A DNA stretch of 64,000 nt from Demequina lignilytica (GTDB lineage Bacteria; Actinomycetota; Actinomycetes; Actinomycetales; Demequinaceae): NCBI RefSeq assembly GCF_030418305.1, contig NZ_JAUHPX010000003.1, positions 1-64,000 on the forward strand, read 5' to 3'. The translations under genes were made by a program, and so were the position numbers. Every line of letters starts with the position of its first letter. The stretch's first letter is position 1. The notes below the pieces were generated by a model. The model saw nothing but the letters and a program-made list of their open reading frames with translations. It was not told the DNA's origin and did not search any database. Shown here piece after piece: positions 43,399 to 51,348 of the stretch.

Positions 43399-43905
43399 GT
43401 GATCCGCTCCGCGTCGGCCTCGACCGACTCCGCCCGCCTCGCCGAGATCTACAACCACTACGTGGTCCACGACACGGCCACGTTCGAGACCGAGCCCGTC
43501 ACCGCGGACGCGATGTGGGCGCGGGTGGAGGCGATCCAGGGCCGCGGGCTGCCATGGCTGGTCGCGGAGGACTCCGGCAGCGTGGTCGGCTACGCGTACG
43601 CGGGTCCCTACCGGGACCGCGCGGCCTACCGGCACACGCTCGAGTCCACCGTGTACCTCGACCATCAGGTACGACGCGGCGGGTGGGGCACCGCCCTGTA
43701 CACGGAGCTGCTCGATCGGCTGAGGCGCCTCGATGAATCCCCTCACGCGCCCGTTCACTCCGTCCTGGGGGTGCTCGCGCTGCCTCATCCTGGCTCCGTG
43801 GCGCTCCATGAGCGGCTGGGGTTCGAGCACGTGGGCACCGTCGCGCAGGCGGGCTACAAGCTCGACCGGTGGATCGATGTGGGTTTCTGGCAGCTGGTGC
43901 TCTGA
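43399..43905 (+). CDS. GNAT acetyltransferase, phosphinothricin/methionine sulfoximine type
   Basis: This 168-residue GNAT protein resembles PAT/YncA enzymes: LAEIYNHYVVHDTATFETEPV near the start, GLPWLVAEDSGSVVGYAYAGPYRDRAAYRHTLESTVYLD in the middle, RRGGWGTALYTELL for acetyl-CoA, and HERLGFEHVGTVAQAGYKLDRWIDVGFWQL at the end. Such enzymes acetylate methionine sulfoximine-like compounds, giving phosphinothricin tolerance in some hosts; the natural substrate here is unknown. The GTG follows CATAAT by six bases, a clear leaderless arrangement. Confidence 0.88.
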   Translation: MIRSASASTDSARLAEIYNHYVVHDTATFETEPVTADAMWARVEAIQGRGLPWLVAEDSGSVVGYAYAGPYRDRAAYRHTLESTVYLDHQVRRGGWGTALYTELLDRLRRLDESPHAPVHSVLGVLALPHPGSVALHERLGFEHVGTVAQAGYKLDRWIDVGFWQLVL

Positions 43906-43974
43906 GCGCCCACCCTTGCGGCACCGTGCGTCGCGGGCCACACTGGCGTGACAGGGAGTCTTGAGGGGGACGAC

Positions 43975-44388
43975 ATGTGGGGGGATCTGCGCGACGACGA
44001 GAACGGCTTCAGCCTGGTGGAGCTGCTCGTGGTCATCATCATCATCGGGATACTCGCGGCGATCGCGATCCCGCTCTATCTGGACCATCAGGCGAAGGCC
44101 TCCGACTCGGCGGCTCAGTCGGACGCCATGAACCTCGGCATCATGATCCGCGCCGCCTTCGACGAGGATCAGGCTGGAGCTCTCGACGTCGACACCGACG
44201 GCGACAGCTACACGATCGACGGCGATCCCGTGCTCGGCGTGTCCCCTGGCGTGGAGTTCGTGAAGTGGACCGGCGGAGCCATTGACGAGTGGTGCGTCCA
44301 GCTCAAGCACCCCCGCGGCTACCACTCGGCGAGCCCGGGCGTGCGGTTCGACTCGAAGAACGGGTACGTCGAGAACGCCGCCTGCTAG
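43975..44388 (+). CDS. Type IV pilin-like prepilin, orphan
   Basis: This 137-residue protein has a short positively and negatively charged leader, the prepilin peptidase site G/FSLVELLVVIIIIGILAAIAIP with Glu at mature position 5, and a hydrophobic N-terminal helix, then a small globular part with Cys residues in DEWCVQL and at the C-terminal NAAC, which could form the pilin D-region disulfide. GAGGGG precedes ATG 43975. No pilus ATPase, platform protein or peptidase gene is nearby. Its TAG stop overlaps the converging stop of the AbiEi-like gene in one CTAG. Confidence 0.9.
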   Translation: MWGDLRDDENGFSLVELLVVIIIIGILAAIAIPLYLDHQAKASDSAAQSDAMNLGIMIRAAFDEDQAGALDVDTDGDSYTIDGDPVLGVSPGVEFVKWTGGAIDEWCVQLKHPRGYHSASPGVRFDSKNGYVENAAC

Positions 44389-45152
44389 AAGCTCCGGTAG
44401 GTCTCGCGCGGATCGATCGGCTCCTGGCTTCGCCACCCGGTGAGCCTGCCGTAGGCGGTCCACCGGCGCTGCAGCTGGCAGGCATCCCAGAGGGCTCGGT
44501 ACGCGGCGCGGCGCTGGAGCGTGAGGCGCGCTGCTGCCGCCACGCGGGGATGTCCCGTGCGTCGCAGGCTGTGCTCGAGGTCGAGGCACGTCTGGTTCTC
44601 CGTGGTGATCCGCATGCGACACAGCTCTCCTGCGAGGATGTCGACTGCGGCGGGGTCGCCGTGGTGGGCGCCACGAGACTCGCTCCACGTGCGCTCGCTG
44701 CGCTGATGGAAGCGCACGGTGCATCCGACCCCGGGCAGGTCGATGTCACGCACCTGGCTCGGGCCGGTGATGTGCACGACGCCCGGCGGGTGCGCGATCG
44801 CGCCGTGGCACGCTGCGGCCGTGAGCCCCGACAGGTAGGGGAGGTCCCATCCGAACACGCTGACCGCGACCAGCCACGCTGCCTCGAGCGGCGCGATCCG
44901 CCAGTCGCGAGGCGCACCTGGCGGGATCAGGATGTGGCGGCCACGGGCGATCGGCTCGACACGTCGCCGGCTTCGGAGGCTGGTGAGGCGGCGAGCGGTG
45001 AGCCCGGCAGCGAGCGCTTCTCGGGTCGAGAACAGGGGGAGGGCGACGGGGGCTGCGGCGCTGTGGTCGCCGACCAGCGCGCGCCACAGCTGGGGCGAAT
45101 CGAACGGCGCACGAGCCCCCGGACCCTCTGCGGGTCGACCGGCATCGCTCAT
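44385..45152 (-). CDS. AbiEi-antitoxin-like hypothetical protein, orphan
   Basis: This 255-residue protein resembles AbiEi-type (type IV) antitoxin or DUF559-linked proteins of actinobacteria: FSTREALAAGLTARRLTSLRSRRRVEPIARGRHIL is an N-terminal winged-helix-like part, followed by LSGLTAAACHGAIAHPPGVVHITGP. The C-terminal half is helical and Arg/Leu-rich and lacks the endonuclease Cys-His motif often found in the longer relatives. No AbiEii-type nucleotidyltransferase is adjacent, so it is an orphan. AAGGAGG precedes ATG 45152. A palindrome-rich region lies upstream. Confidence 0.6.
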   Translation of the reverse strand: MSDAGRPAEGPGARAPFDSPQLWRALVGDHSAAAPVALPLFSTREALAAGLTARRLTSLRSRRRVEPIARGRHILIPPGAPRDWRIAPLEAAWLVAVSVFGWDLPYLSGLTAAACHGAIAHPPGVVHITGPSQVRDIDLPGVGCTVRFHQRSERTWSESRGAHHGDPAAVDILAGELCRMRITTENQTCLDLEHSLRRTGHPRVAAAARLTLQRRAAYRALWDACQLQRRWTAYGRLTGWRSQEPIDPRETYRSF

Positions 45153-45343
45153 CGCGTCGACCTCCTTCGACGCCAGCATGGACGGCGAGGTCGGACAGAC
45201 GTGGCGAGCCGCGGCGGGCGCGTGATGCCCCGGATCGCGACGGCGCCTCGGGACATCGGTCCGAGCGCACGCAGCAAGCGGTCCCCCTCAGGTCGCAACG
45301 CGTCCACGCCGGTGCGCGGTACGGGGACAAGCAGTCCGCGCCG

Positions 45344-45549
45344 CTGCCGTATTCATGCACGACCACACCACGCACGCCGCACCGGGCCGCCCGACACCGG
45401 GCCGCCCCGGCACCGGGCCGCCCCGGCACCGCCCAGGGCCGCCCGGCACCGCCCCGCCCAGCACTCCCGTATTCATGCACGAACGGACGCGTCTCGCTCG
45501 TCCGCGCGAGCGCCCGCGACGACGGTGCGTTCGTGCATGAAATCGGGAG
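45344..45549. repeat. Composite repeat: GTATTCATGCACGA arms around CACCGGGCCGCCCC repeats
   Basis: CTGCCGTATTCATGCACGA (from 45344) is repeated as CTCCCGTATTCATGCACGAA (from 45464). The second copy forms an inverted repeat with 45528-45549, matching at 20 of 22 positions. Between the two copies lie several degenerate repeats of GGCACCGGGCCGCCCC (about 45379-45460). The arms match the left arm at 30997. The direct copy plus hairpin form suggests a mobile or processed extragenic repeat. Confidence 0.75.
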
Positions 45550-45624
45550 CGATTCGTACACGCCCCCTCCGCCCCGTGGCGACGCCCGGGCGGGTTCAGC
45601 CTCCGGCACGCGCACCCCGACACG

Positions 45625-45662
45625 CCGACGGCCCGGCCCCCTCGCGGGAACCGGGCCGTCGG
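45625..45662 (-). terminator. metE terminator hairpin
   Basis: CCGACGGCCCGG (45625-45636) pairs with CCGGGCCGTCGG (45651-45662) around a 14-base loop, 19 bases past the metE stop on the minus strand. No U tract is present. Confidence 0.7.
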
Positions 45663-45680
45663 GCTCTCGGGCGGATGGCG

Positions 45681-48005
45681 CTACGCGCGTACGGCCTGCG
45701 TCGCCGCCATCATGTGCTCGAGGGAGGCCGTGGTCTCCGCGTACGCACGGGTCTTCAGGCCGCAGTCGGGGTTGACCCACAGCTGCTTGCCGGGGATCGA
45801 CTCCTTCGCGAGCGCGAGGAGCTCGGTGATCTCCTCGGTCGAGGGCACGCGCGGCGAGTGGATGTCCCACACGCCGGGGCCGATCTGGCGCTCGTAGCCG
45901 TGGTCGCGGATCGCCGGCAGCACCTCCATGCGCGAGCGGGCCGCCTCGATCGACGTCACGTCGGCGTCGAGGCCGTCGATCGCGTCGATGATCTCGCCGA
46001 ACTCCGAGTAGCACAGGTGGGTGTGGACCTGGGTCTCGTCGTGAGCGCCCGCGGTCGCCAGACGGAACGAGTCGACGGACCACTGGAGGTACGCCGCCTG
46101 GTCCTTCTTCTTCAGCGGCAGCAGCTCACGAAGCGCCGGCTCGTCGACCTGGATGATGCCGATGCCGGCCGCCTCGAGGTCGCGGATCTCGTCGCGAAGA
46201 GCGAGCGCCACCTGGTTGGCCGTCACGCCCAGCGGCTGGTCGTCGCGCACGAACGACCACGCGAGGATGGTGACGGGGCCGGTGAGCATGCCCTTCATCG
46301 GCTTCTCCGTGAGCGACTGCGCATAGGCGGTCCACCGCACCGTCATCGGCTCCGGTCGGGTGACGTCGCCCCACAGGATCGAGGGGCGCGTGCAACGCGA
46401 GCCGTAGGACTGCACCCAGCCGTTGACGGTGACGTCGAAGCCGTCGAGCAGCTCGGCGAAGTACTGGACCATGTCGTTGCGCTCGGCCTCACCGTGCACC
46501 AGGACGTCGAGGTCGAGGTCCTCCTGCAGGCGCACCACGCGCTCGATCTCGGCCTTCATCGCCTCCTCGTAGGCCGCATCGTCGATCTGGCCCTTGGCCC
46601 ACGCCGCGCGAGCCTTGCGGATGTCGGTGGTCTGAGGGAACGAGCCGATCGTGGTGGTCGCCAGCTCCGGCAGGCCGAAACGCGCGTCCTGCGCCGCCTC
46701 GCGCACCGCGTACGCGGGTCGCGAGAAGTCGGCGGGGGTGACGGCCGCGAGCGCCGCGCGGACGTCCGCCTTGTTGGTGCCCGGGTGCGCCTTCCGCGAC
46801 GCGAGCGCGGCACGGGTGGCCGCGAGCGCATCGGCTACGGCGTCCGCACCCTCGGCGCGCGCGGTCGCCAGGGTGACGACCTCCGCCACCTTCTCCTCCG
46901 CGAACGCCAGCCAGCTCAGCAGCTCGGCACCCAGGTGCTCCTCGCCGTCCAGCGTGTGGGGCACGTGGAACAGCGACGTCGAGCTCGAGACGGCGACGGT
47001 CGCGCCCAGCGCCTCGATCTCGGCGGCCTTGCGCAGCGCCGCGTCGAGGTCCGTCCGCCAGATGTTGTGACCGTCGACCACGCCGGCCACGACGGTCACG
47101 CCCGAGAGGTCGGTGCCCGACGGGACCCCGCCGCGCACCAGGTCCAGCCCGATCGCCTCGACGCCCGAGTCCTTGAGGACCGGCAGCGCGTCGTCGAGCG
47201 AGTTGTACGGCGCGGCGACGAAGAGCTGCGGGCGGTTGGCCAGCGTGGCGAGCGACCCGTAGACCTTCGCAGCGTTCGCGAGCACCTCGTCACGGTCGGC
47301 GTCGATGTCCGCCACCAGGATCGGCTCGTCGATCTGCACCCACTCCGCGCCCGCGGCCTTGAAGGCCTCGAGCAGGTTGCCGTACACCTCGAGCACGTCC
47401 TCGAGACGCTCGATGGGACGGAAGCCCTCGGGGGCCTCGTCAGACGGCTTCGACAGGTACAGGAACGTGAGGGGACCCGTGATGACGGGACGCGTGAGGT
47501 AGCCGGCCTCCTTGGCCTCGACGAACTGGTCGACCCAGCGCGTGCTGGAGACCGCGAAGTGCGTCTCGGGACCGATCTCGGGAACCAGGTAGTGGTAGTT
47601 CGAGTCGAACCACTTGGTCATCTCGAGCGGCGCCTTCGCGCCCTCGCCGCGGGCGATGGTCGAGTAGCCGGCGAGGTCGACGCTGCCGTCGGCCAGACGG
47701 AGGTCCGCGAAGCGGGTCGGGACGGCGCCCAGCGTGACCGCGGCGTCGAGCACGTGGTCGTAGAACGAGAAGTTGCTCGGGATCGCGGACGCGTCCTTGT
47801 CGAGCCCCAGCTCGGCGAGGCGGGCCAGGGTCGCGAGCCGGAGCTCCTTGGCGGAGGCCTCGAGGTCGTCGGCGGCGGTGGCGCCCGTCCAGAACGACTC
47901 GAGCGCCTTCTTCAGCTCACGCATTCGACCGATGCGCGGGTATCCGAGGATGGTGCCACCGGGGAAGGCGGGCGCAGGGGCAGGGACGGTGTTCTGCTCA
48001 GTCAT
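45681..48005 (-). CDS. metE: Cobalamin-independent methionine synthase
   Basis: This 774-residue zinc enzyme transfers a methyl group from methyltetrahydrofolate-polyglutamate to homocysteine. The N-terminal half opens GYPRIGRMRELKKALESFW; the C-terminal catalytic half has TTIGSFPQTTDIRKAR, LVHGEAERNDMVQYF, and the zinc ligands in THLCYSEF (His and Cys), a conserved Glu and the late WVNPDCGLKTR Cys. Length is full. GAGGAATC lies before the ATG. A TTGGAC-18-TATGAT promoter lies upstream with a leader of about 74 bases in which I see no recognisable cobalamin or SAM riboswitch. metF, its methyl-donor supplier, is 1.1 kb upstream on the same strand. Confidence 0.98.
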   Translation of the reverse strand: MTEQNTVPAPAPAFPGGTILGYPRIGRMRELKKALESFWTGATAADDLEASAKELRLATLARLAELGLDKDASAIPSNFSFYDHVLDAAVTLGAVPTRFADLRLADGSVDLAGYSTIARGEGAKAPLEMTKWFDSNYHYLVPEIGPETHFAVSSTRWVDQFVEAKEAGYLTRPVITGPLTFLYLSKPSDEAPEGFRPIERLEDVLEVYGNLLEAFKAAGAEWVQIDEPILVADIDADRDEVLANAAKVYGSLATLANRPQLFVAAPYNSLDDALPVLKDSGVEAIGLDLVRGGVPSGTDLSGVTVVAGVVDGHNIWRTDLDAALRKAAEIEALGATVAVSSSTSLFHVPHTLDGEEHLGAELLSWLAFAEEKVAEVVTLATARAEGADAVADALAATRAALASRKAHPGTNKADVRAALAAVTPADFSRPAYAVREAAQDARFGLPELATTTIGSFPQTTDIRKARAAWAKGQIDDAAYEEAMKAEIERVVRLQEDLDLDVLVHGEAERNDMVQYFAELLDGFDVTVNGWVQSYGSRCTRPSILWGDVTRPEPMTVRWTAYAQSLTEKPMKGMLTGPVTILAWSFVRDDQPLGVTANQVALALRDEIRDLEAAGIGIIQVDEPALRELLPLKKKDQAAYLQWSVDSFRLATAGAHDETQVHTHLCYSEFGEIIDAIDGLDADVTSIEAARSRMEVLPAIRDHGYERQIGPGVWDIHSPRVPSTEEITELLALAKESIPGKQLWVNPDCGLKTRAYAETTASLEHMMAATQAVRA

Positions 48006-48085
48006 GATTCCTCAACGAGGCTCGGTGCGCGGCGGGCTCGCCATTGCGCTTGATCGACACGTCGTGGTGCCGAGGTTGCCGAGAG

Positions 48086-48115
48086 ATCATATCCCGGCGC
48101 TCCGCGCAAGTCCAA
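48086..48115 (-). promoter_or_regulatory. metE promoter
   Basis: On the minus strand TTGGAC (48115-48110) and TATGAT (48091-48086) are separated by 18 bases, a good sigma-70-type promoter. A second TTGGAC lies about 13 bases further upstream. Transcription should start near 48079, so metE can be expressed apart from the genes upstream. Confidence 0.65.
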
Positions 48116-48156
48116 GGGGAATGTCCAAGATGCGGACAAGGCGTCCCGAACAGTGG

Positions 48157-48657
48157 TCAAACAGTGCGTGCGCGGGGGTCCGCCATCTCGACCACCCGGA
48201 TGGTCGCGCCGGTCCGGCTCACGCGCTCCCCGCTGCCCTCGACCACCATGCCCAACGCCTGGTAGAAGGCGATGGCGCGAGGCTCGTCGGCCCGCACGAG
48301 GCAGGTGAGACCGGAGCGTCCGGCACCCAGCGCATCGTCCCTCAGCGCCTCGATCAACGCCCGCGCGACGCCTCGACCCCGCTGCCCGGGGTCCACCGCG
48401 AGCCTGCCGAAGTATCGGCTCCCGTCGGCAGCGTCCTGGTGCTTCACCATCGCCACCACCGTGCCGTCGCGGCGGGCCAGCGCGACGCGAACGCCGTCCT
48501 CACGCTCGGCGAGCAGGCTCGGCGCGGTCTCGAGCATCGCGCCCGACGGGGTGCCGGTGCGCGCATACTCGGCGAACGCCCGATGCATCACCGCGACGGC
48601 CGCCGGAAGATCCGCGGCCGGGGCGTCGAGGATCAGGTCGAGGCCCGCCGCGCTCAC
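48157..48657 (-). CDS. GNAT acetyltransferase
   Basis: This 166-residue acetyltransferase has LPAAVAVMHRAFAEYARTGTPSGAM at the start, then YFGRLAVDPGQRGRGVARALIEALRDDALGAG for acetyl-CoA (about residues 84-115), and ADEPRAIAFYQALGMVVEGS near 122. Substrate unknown. The GTG start overlaps the OsmC stop (GTGA), so it is translated with osmC. It lies between osmC and metE. Confidence 0.85.
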   Translation of the reverse strand: MSAAGLDLILDAPAADLPAAVAVMHRAFAEYARTGTPSGAMLETAPSLLAEREDGVRVALARRDGTVVAMVKHQDAADGSRYFGRLAVDPGQRGRGVARALIEALRDDALGAGRSGLTCLVRADEPRAIAFYQALGMVVEGSGERVSRTGATIRVVEMADPRARTV

Positions 48658-49088
48658 TCGGCTGCGGGCGCCTCGACGAGCGCGACCGGCACGCCCGCCT
48701 CGACCGTGCGCGACACCGTGCAGTGGCGCTCGTGCGAGGCGCGCAGAGCAGCGCCGACCCGCTTGCGCGCGGCATCGCCGTCCTCGCCCGCGGGGAAGGC
48801 CAGGTCGAACAGCACCTGGATGTTCTCGAGGATGTTGGCGCCGTCCTCGGTGACGTAGTCGGCCGTGGCGGTCACGTCGAAGCGCTCGGGCTCGGCGCGT
48901 CGCGAGGTCATCTTGTCGACGTCGATGCTCGAGCATCCGGCGATGGCGGCGAGCAGCAGCTCCACCGGGCTGAGGAGGCCCTCGCCGCGGCCGAAGCGCA
49001 GCTCGTGGCCCTTCGCGTTCGTCGCGATGTACACGCCCTCGGACTCGCGGGCGAGGGTGACGGTGCGGGGGGTGGCTTCACGGGTCAT
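48654..49088 (-). CDS. OsmC/Ohr-family peroxiredoxin-like protein
   Basis: This 144-residue OsmC-type protein has SPVELLLAAIAGCSSIDVDKMTSRRAEPERFDVTATADYV in the middle (first redox Cys near residue 52) and ASHERHCTVSRTVEAGV near the end (second Cys near 124), the cysteine pair that reduces organic hydroperoxides. It is closer to the general OsmC than to Ohr. GAGG lies eight bases before the ATG. It sits between metF and an acetyltransferase gene on the same strand, 57 bases after metF. Confidence 0.88.
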   Translation of the reverse strand: MTREATPRTVTLARESEGVYIATNAKGHELRFGRGEGLLSPVELLLAAIAGCSSIDVDKMTSRRAEPERFDVTATADYVTEDGANILENIQVLFDLAFPAGEDGDAARKRVGAALRASHERHCTVSRTVEAGVPVALVEAPAAE

Positions 49089-49144
49089 GCGTCGATCCTC
49101 GCATGGCGTGACGGCCTCGCCGGACGGGCCTCGGACGGTCGCGG

Positions 49145-50032
49145 CTACGTGCGCGCGAGCCCGATCGCATCCACCAGGGCGAGCGCCGCGGCGGACTGGT
49201 TGAACGTGATGATGTGGATGCCGGGCGCGCCCGCGTCGACGAGACCGCGCGACAGCGCGGCGGCGTGGGCGACGCCGACCGCGCGTGCGGCGTCCGCGTC
49301 GGGCGCCGCCTCCAGCTCCGCGAGCAGCGCGGGCGGGGTGGCGACCTCGGTCAGCTCCTCCGCGCGATGCGCGCGACGGCTGCTGACGAGCGGCATGACC
49401 TCCGGCACGATCGGCAGGTCGAGCCCGCGCGCGGCCGCGTCGGCCACCAGCCTCGCGTACTGCTCGACCTCGTAGAACACCTGGGTGATGGCGAAGTCTG
49501 CACCCGCGCGAACCTTCGCCTCGAGCACCTCGAGCCCGAGCCCGCGCGACCCCTCCTGGGCATGCTGCGCGGGGAACGCGGTCACGCCGATGCTGAGATC
49601 GCGGATCCCGTGAGCGCCGGCGACCTCGCGCAGCAGCGTCACCAGGTCCGACGCGTACAGGAGCCCCTCGGGGTGCGGCCGCCAGTCGGTCTGGCCCTGC
49701 GGCGGGTCGCCGCGGAGCGCGAGGAAGTCGCGGACGCCCTCGGCCAGGTAGTCCTCGATCACCCGCGTCAGCTCCGCGCGCGACTGCCCGACGCACGTGA
49801 GGTGGGCGAGCGGCGGCACCACGTGGTGCTCCGCGAGGCCCCGCACGACGGCGCGCGAGGTCGACTGCGTCGAGCCGGAGGCGCCGTAGGTGATCGAGAT
49901 GAAGTCCGGACGCGTGGCCGTGAGGAGCCGCATGGTCTCCTCGAGGGTCGACTCCGCCGCAGGAGTGCGCGGAGGGAAGAGCTCGTACGACAGCGTCGGG
50001 CGACGCAGGGCGAGCAGGTCACGGATCGTCAT
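49145..50032 (-). CDS. metF: 5,10-methylenetetrahydrofolate reductase
   Basis: This 295-residue FAD enzyme makes 5-methyltetrahydrofolate, the methyl donor for MetE. It shows TLSYELFPPRTPAAESTLEETMRLL at the N-terminus (catalytic Glu in YELFPPR), DFISITYGASGSTQSTS, HLTCVGQSRAEL, FLALRGDPPQGQTDW near residue 105, and ADFAITQVFYEVEQY near 180. Length fits bacterial MetF. A GTGAGG ribosome site lies before the ATG at 50032. Same strand and order metF-osmC-GNAT-metE suggests partial co-expression with methionine synthase. Confidence 0.95.
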   Translation of the reverse strand: MTIRDLLALRRPTLSYELFPPRTPAAESTLEETMRLLTATRPDFISITYGASGSTQSTSRAVVRGLAEHHVVPPLAHLTCVGQSRAELTRVIEDYLAEGVRDFLALRGDPPQGQTDWRPHPEGLLYASDLVTLLREVAGAHGIRDLSIGVTAFPAQHAQEGSRGLGLEVLEAKVRAGADFAITQVFYEVEQYARLVADAAARGLDLPIVPEVMPLVSSRRAHRAEELTEVATPPALLAELEAAPDADAARAVGVAHAAALSRGLVDAGAPGIHIITFNQSAAALALVDAIGLART

Positions 50033-50166
50033 GGCGGGCCTCACGATAACGCCTGCGTGCCGCACCCGCCATCCCCGATGTCCCCCGACGCCCGCGCACC
50101 GCTCGCCGTCCCGGCGGAGTCGTCGCGCCGCTCGCGGGCGTCGGACCCCCACGGCAGACTCGGCAC

Positions 50167-50736
50167 ATGAGCACCGACACCACCGCCCCGGTCCGCTGCT
50201 TCGGCACCGGTGATCCGCTGTACGAGGCGTACCACGACCACGAATGGGGGCGGCCGGTCCGGGGGGATGCGGCGCTGCTCGAGCGGATCGTGCTCGAGGG
50301 CGCGCAGTCGGGGCTGTCGTGGCTCACGATCCTGCGCAAGCGCGATGGCTACCGGGCCGCGTTCGCCGGGTTCGAGCCCGCCGCGGTGGCCGCGTACTCG
50401 GACGGGGATGTGGAGAGGCTGATGGCCGACCCGGGGATCGTCCGCAACCGCCGCAAGATCGAGTCCGCGATCACCAACGCGCGCGCGACCGTGGCCCTGC
50501 GGGAGGCGGGGGGATCGCTGACGGAGCTGTTCTGGTCGTTCGCGCCCGAGCCGCGCGGCACCCGGCTCTCCACCTGGGAGGACGTGCCCGCGGCGACCCC
50601 CGAGTCGATCGCTCTCGCGAAGGCGCTCAAGCGCGCAGGATTCGTGTTCGTCGGTCCCACCACGATGTACGCGGCCATGCAGGCGTGCGGCCTGGTCGAC
50701 GACCATCTCGCGGACTGCGTGGCCGTGGACGCATGA
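50167..50736 (+). CDS. tag: DNA-3-methyladenine glycosylase I
   Basis: This 189-residue repair enzyme removes 3-methyladenine from DNA. It has the Tag signature CFGTGDPLYEAYHDHEWGRPV with zinc-site Cys and His, LEGAQSGLSWLTILRKRDGYRAAF with the catalytic-pocket Glu (about residues 39-62), and VRNRRKIESAITNARA near 96. C-terminal Cys/His zinc ligands appear near ACGLVDDHLADC. The ATG follows CAGACT by six bases. It is divergent from metF and convergent with a NUDIX gene. Confidence 0.95.
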   Translation: MSTDTTAPVRCFGTGDPLYEAYHDHEWGRPVRGDAALLERIVLEGAQSGLSWLTILRKRDGYRAAFAGFEPAAVAAYSDGDVERLMADPGIVRNRRKIESAITNARATVALREAGGSLTELFWSFAPEPRGTRLSTWEDVPAATPESIALAKALKRAGFVFVGPTTMYAAMQACGLVDDHLADCVAVDA

Positions 50737-50747
50737 TTCGCGCGGAC

Positions 50748-50779
50748 TTTTCCACCGCGTTGTCCACCGATGTGGGAAA
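50748..50779. other. Cluster of three DnaA-box-like 9-mers
   Basis: TTTTCCACC (50748-50756) and TTGTCCACC (50760-50768) lie 12 bp apart, followed by TGTGGGAAA (50771-50779) reading TTTCCCACA on the other strand. Each differs by one or two bases from actinobacterial DnaA boxes such as TTGTCCACA. They sit in the 96-bp convergent gap between tag and the NUDIX gene. No dnaA or dnaN is near, so this is not an origin. Confidence 0.3.
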
Positions 50780-50832
50780 TGTCCGATTGATCCAGGGGCT
50801 TTGGTCCCGCGTGAGGAATCCTTGACGGCGGA

Positions 50833-51345
50833 TCAGCAGTACGCGCGGCGATGACGCTCGATCGCGTCGAGCAGCAGCGCCTCGACGATGCGCTTGTCAG
50901 CGGGCAGCCACGGCACGTCGCGCCATGCCCCGGGCTCGAGCCAGCGCAGCTCGTCGTGATCCTCGAGCGGCCGCGGCTCGACCGGGGCCCCGTCCGCTCC
51001 GGGCAGGATCCGCGCCCACCACACGCGCATCACCAGGCGCTCGACGTCGGCGTCGCCGGGGCGCAGCATCCACACCGGCTCGTGACCGCAGGAGGCCTCG
51101 ACCCCGTAGCCGTCGTCGGGTCCGACGATCTCGTCGCCGATCTCGACCTCGACGCCGAGCTCCTCACGCAGCTCACGGCGGAGCGCCGCCTCCGGGGTCT
51201 CTCCCCGCTCGACCTTGCCGCCGGCGAACTCCCACAGGCCGGCGAGCGCGGCCGGGGCGCACCGGCGCGCGGCGAGCAGCTGTCGCGGGGCGTCGAGCGA
51301 GTCCGTGATCGCCGCCGCGACCACGAGCCGCGTGTTGACGCCCAT
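50833..51345 (-). CDS. NUDIX hydrolase, MutT-like
   Basis: This 170-residue protein has a canonical Nudix box GGKVERGETPEAALRRELREELGVEV (about residues 42-67), preceded by RLVVAAAITDSLDAPRQLLAARRCAPAALAGLWEF, as in 8-oxo-dGTP diphosphatases. It probably cleanses oxidised nucleotides. The C-terminal part DHDELRWLEPGAWRDVPWLPADKRIVEALL also fits MutT. The ATG at 51345 starts three bases after the gcvH stop with little ribosome site, so translation is likely coupled to gcvH. Confidence 0.88.
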   Translation of the reverse strand: MGVNTRLVVAAAITDSLDAPRQLLAARRCAPAALAGLWEFAGGKVERGETPEAALRRELREELGVEVEIGDEIVGPDDGYGVEASCGHEPVWMLRPGDADVERLVMRVWWARILPGADGAPVEPRPLEDHDELRWLEPGAWRDVPWLPADKRIVEALLLDAIERHRRAYC

Positions 51346-51348
51346 CGT

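Larger units (their letters stand above)
45153..45680. other. 528-bp intergenic region: repeats, no credible gene
   Basis: Between the AbiEi-like start and the metE stop there is no frame with convincing codon use. About 45180-45340 shows nothing recognisable. The composite palindrome (45344-45549) and the metE terminator (45625-45662) follow. Short frames that read MHERTRL or SCMNT translate the repeat arms. Confidence 0.65.

Noticed and set aside
45379..45460. A CRISPR array in the GGCACCGGGCCGCCCC repeats
   Set aside because: Units are adjacent, degenerate and have no spacers; no cas genes are in the window.
44289..48053. A 1254-codon plus-strand open frame opposite metE and the AbiEi-like gene
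   Set aside because: Antisense shadow of a well-conserved metE; no motif or ribosome site.
48006..48079. A SAM or cobalamin riboswitch in the metE leader
   Set aside because: The leader is only about 74 bases, and apart from a short CGGCAACC it shows none of the conserved cores of these classes.
48006..48090. A 30-codon upstream ORF overlapping the metE start, as a possible attenuator peptide
   Set aside because: Its ATG lies inside the TATGAT promoter element, so it would not be transcribed; no run of Met or Cys codons is present.
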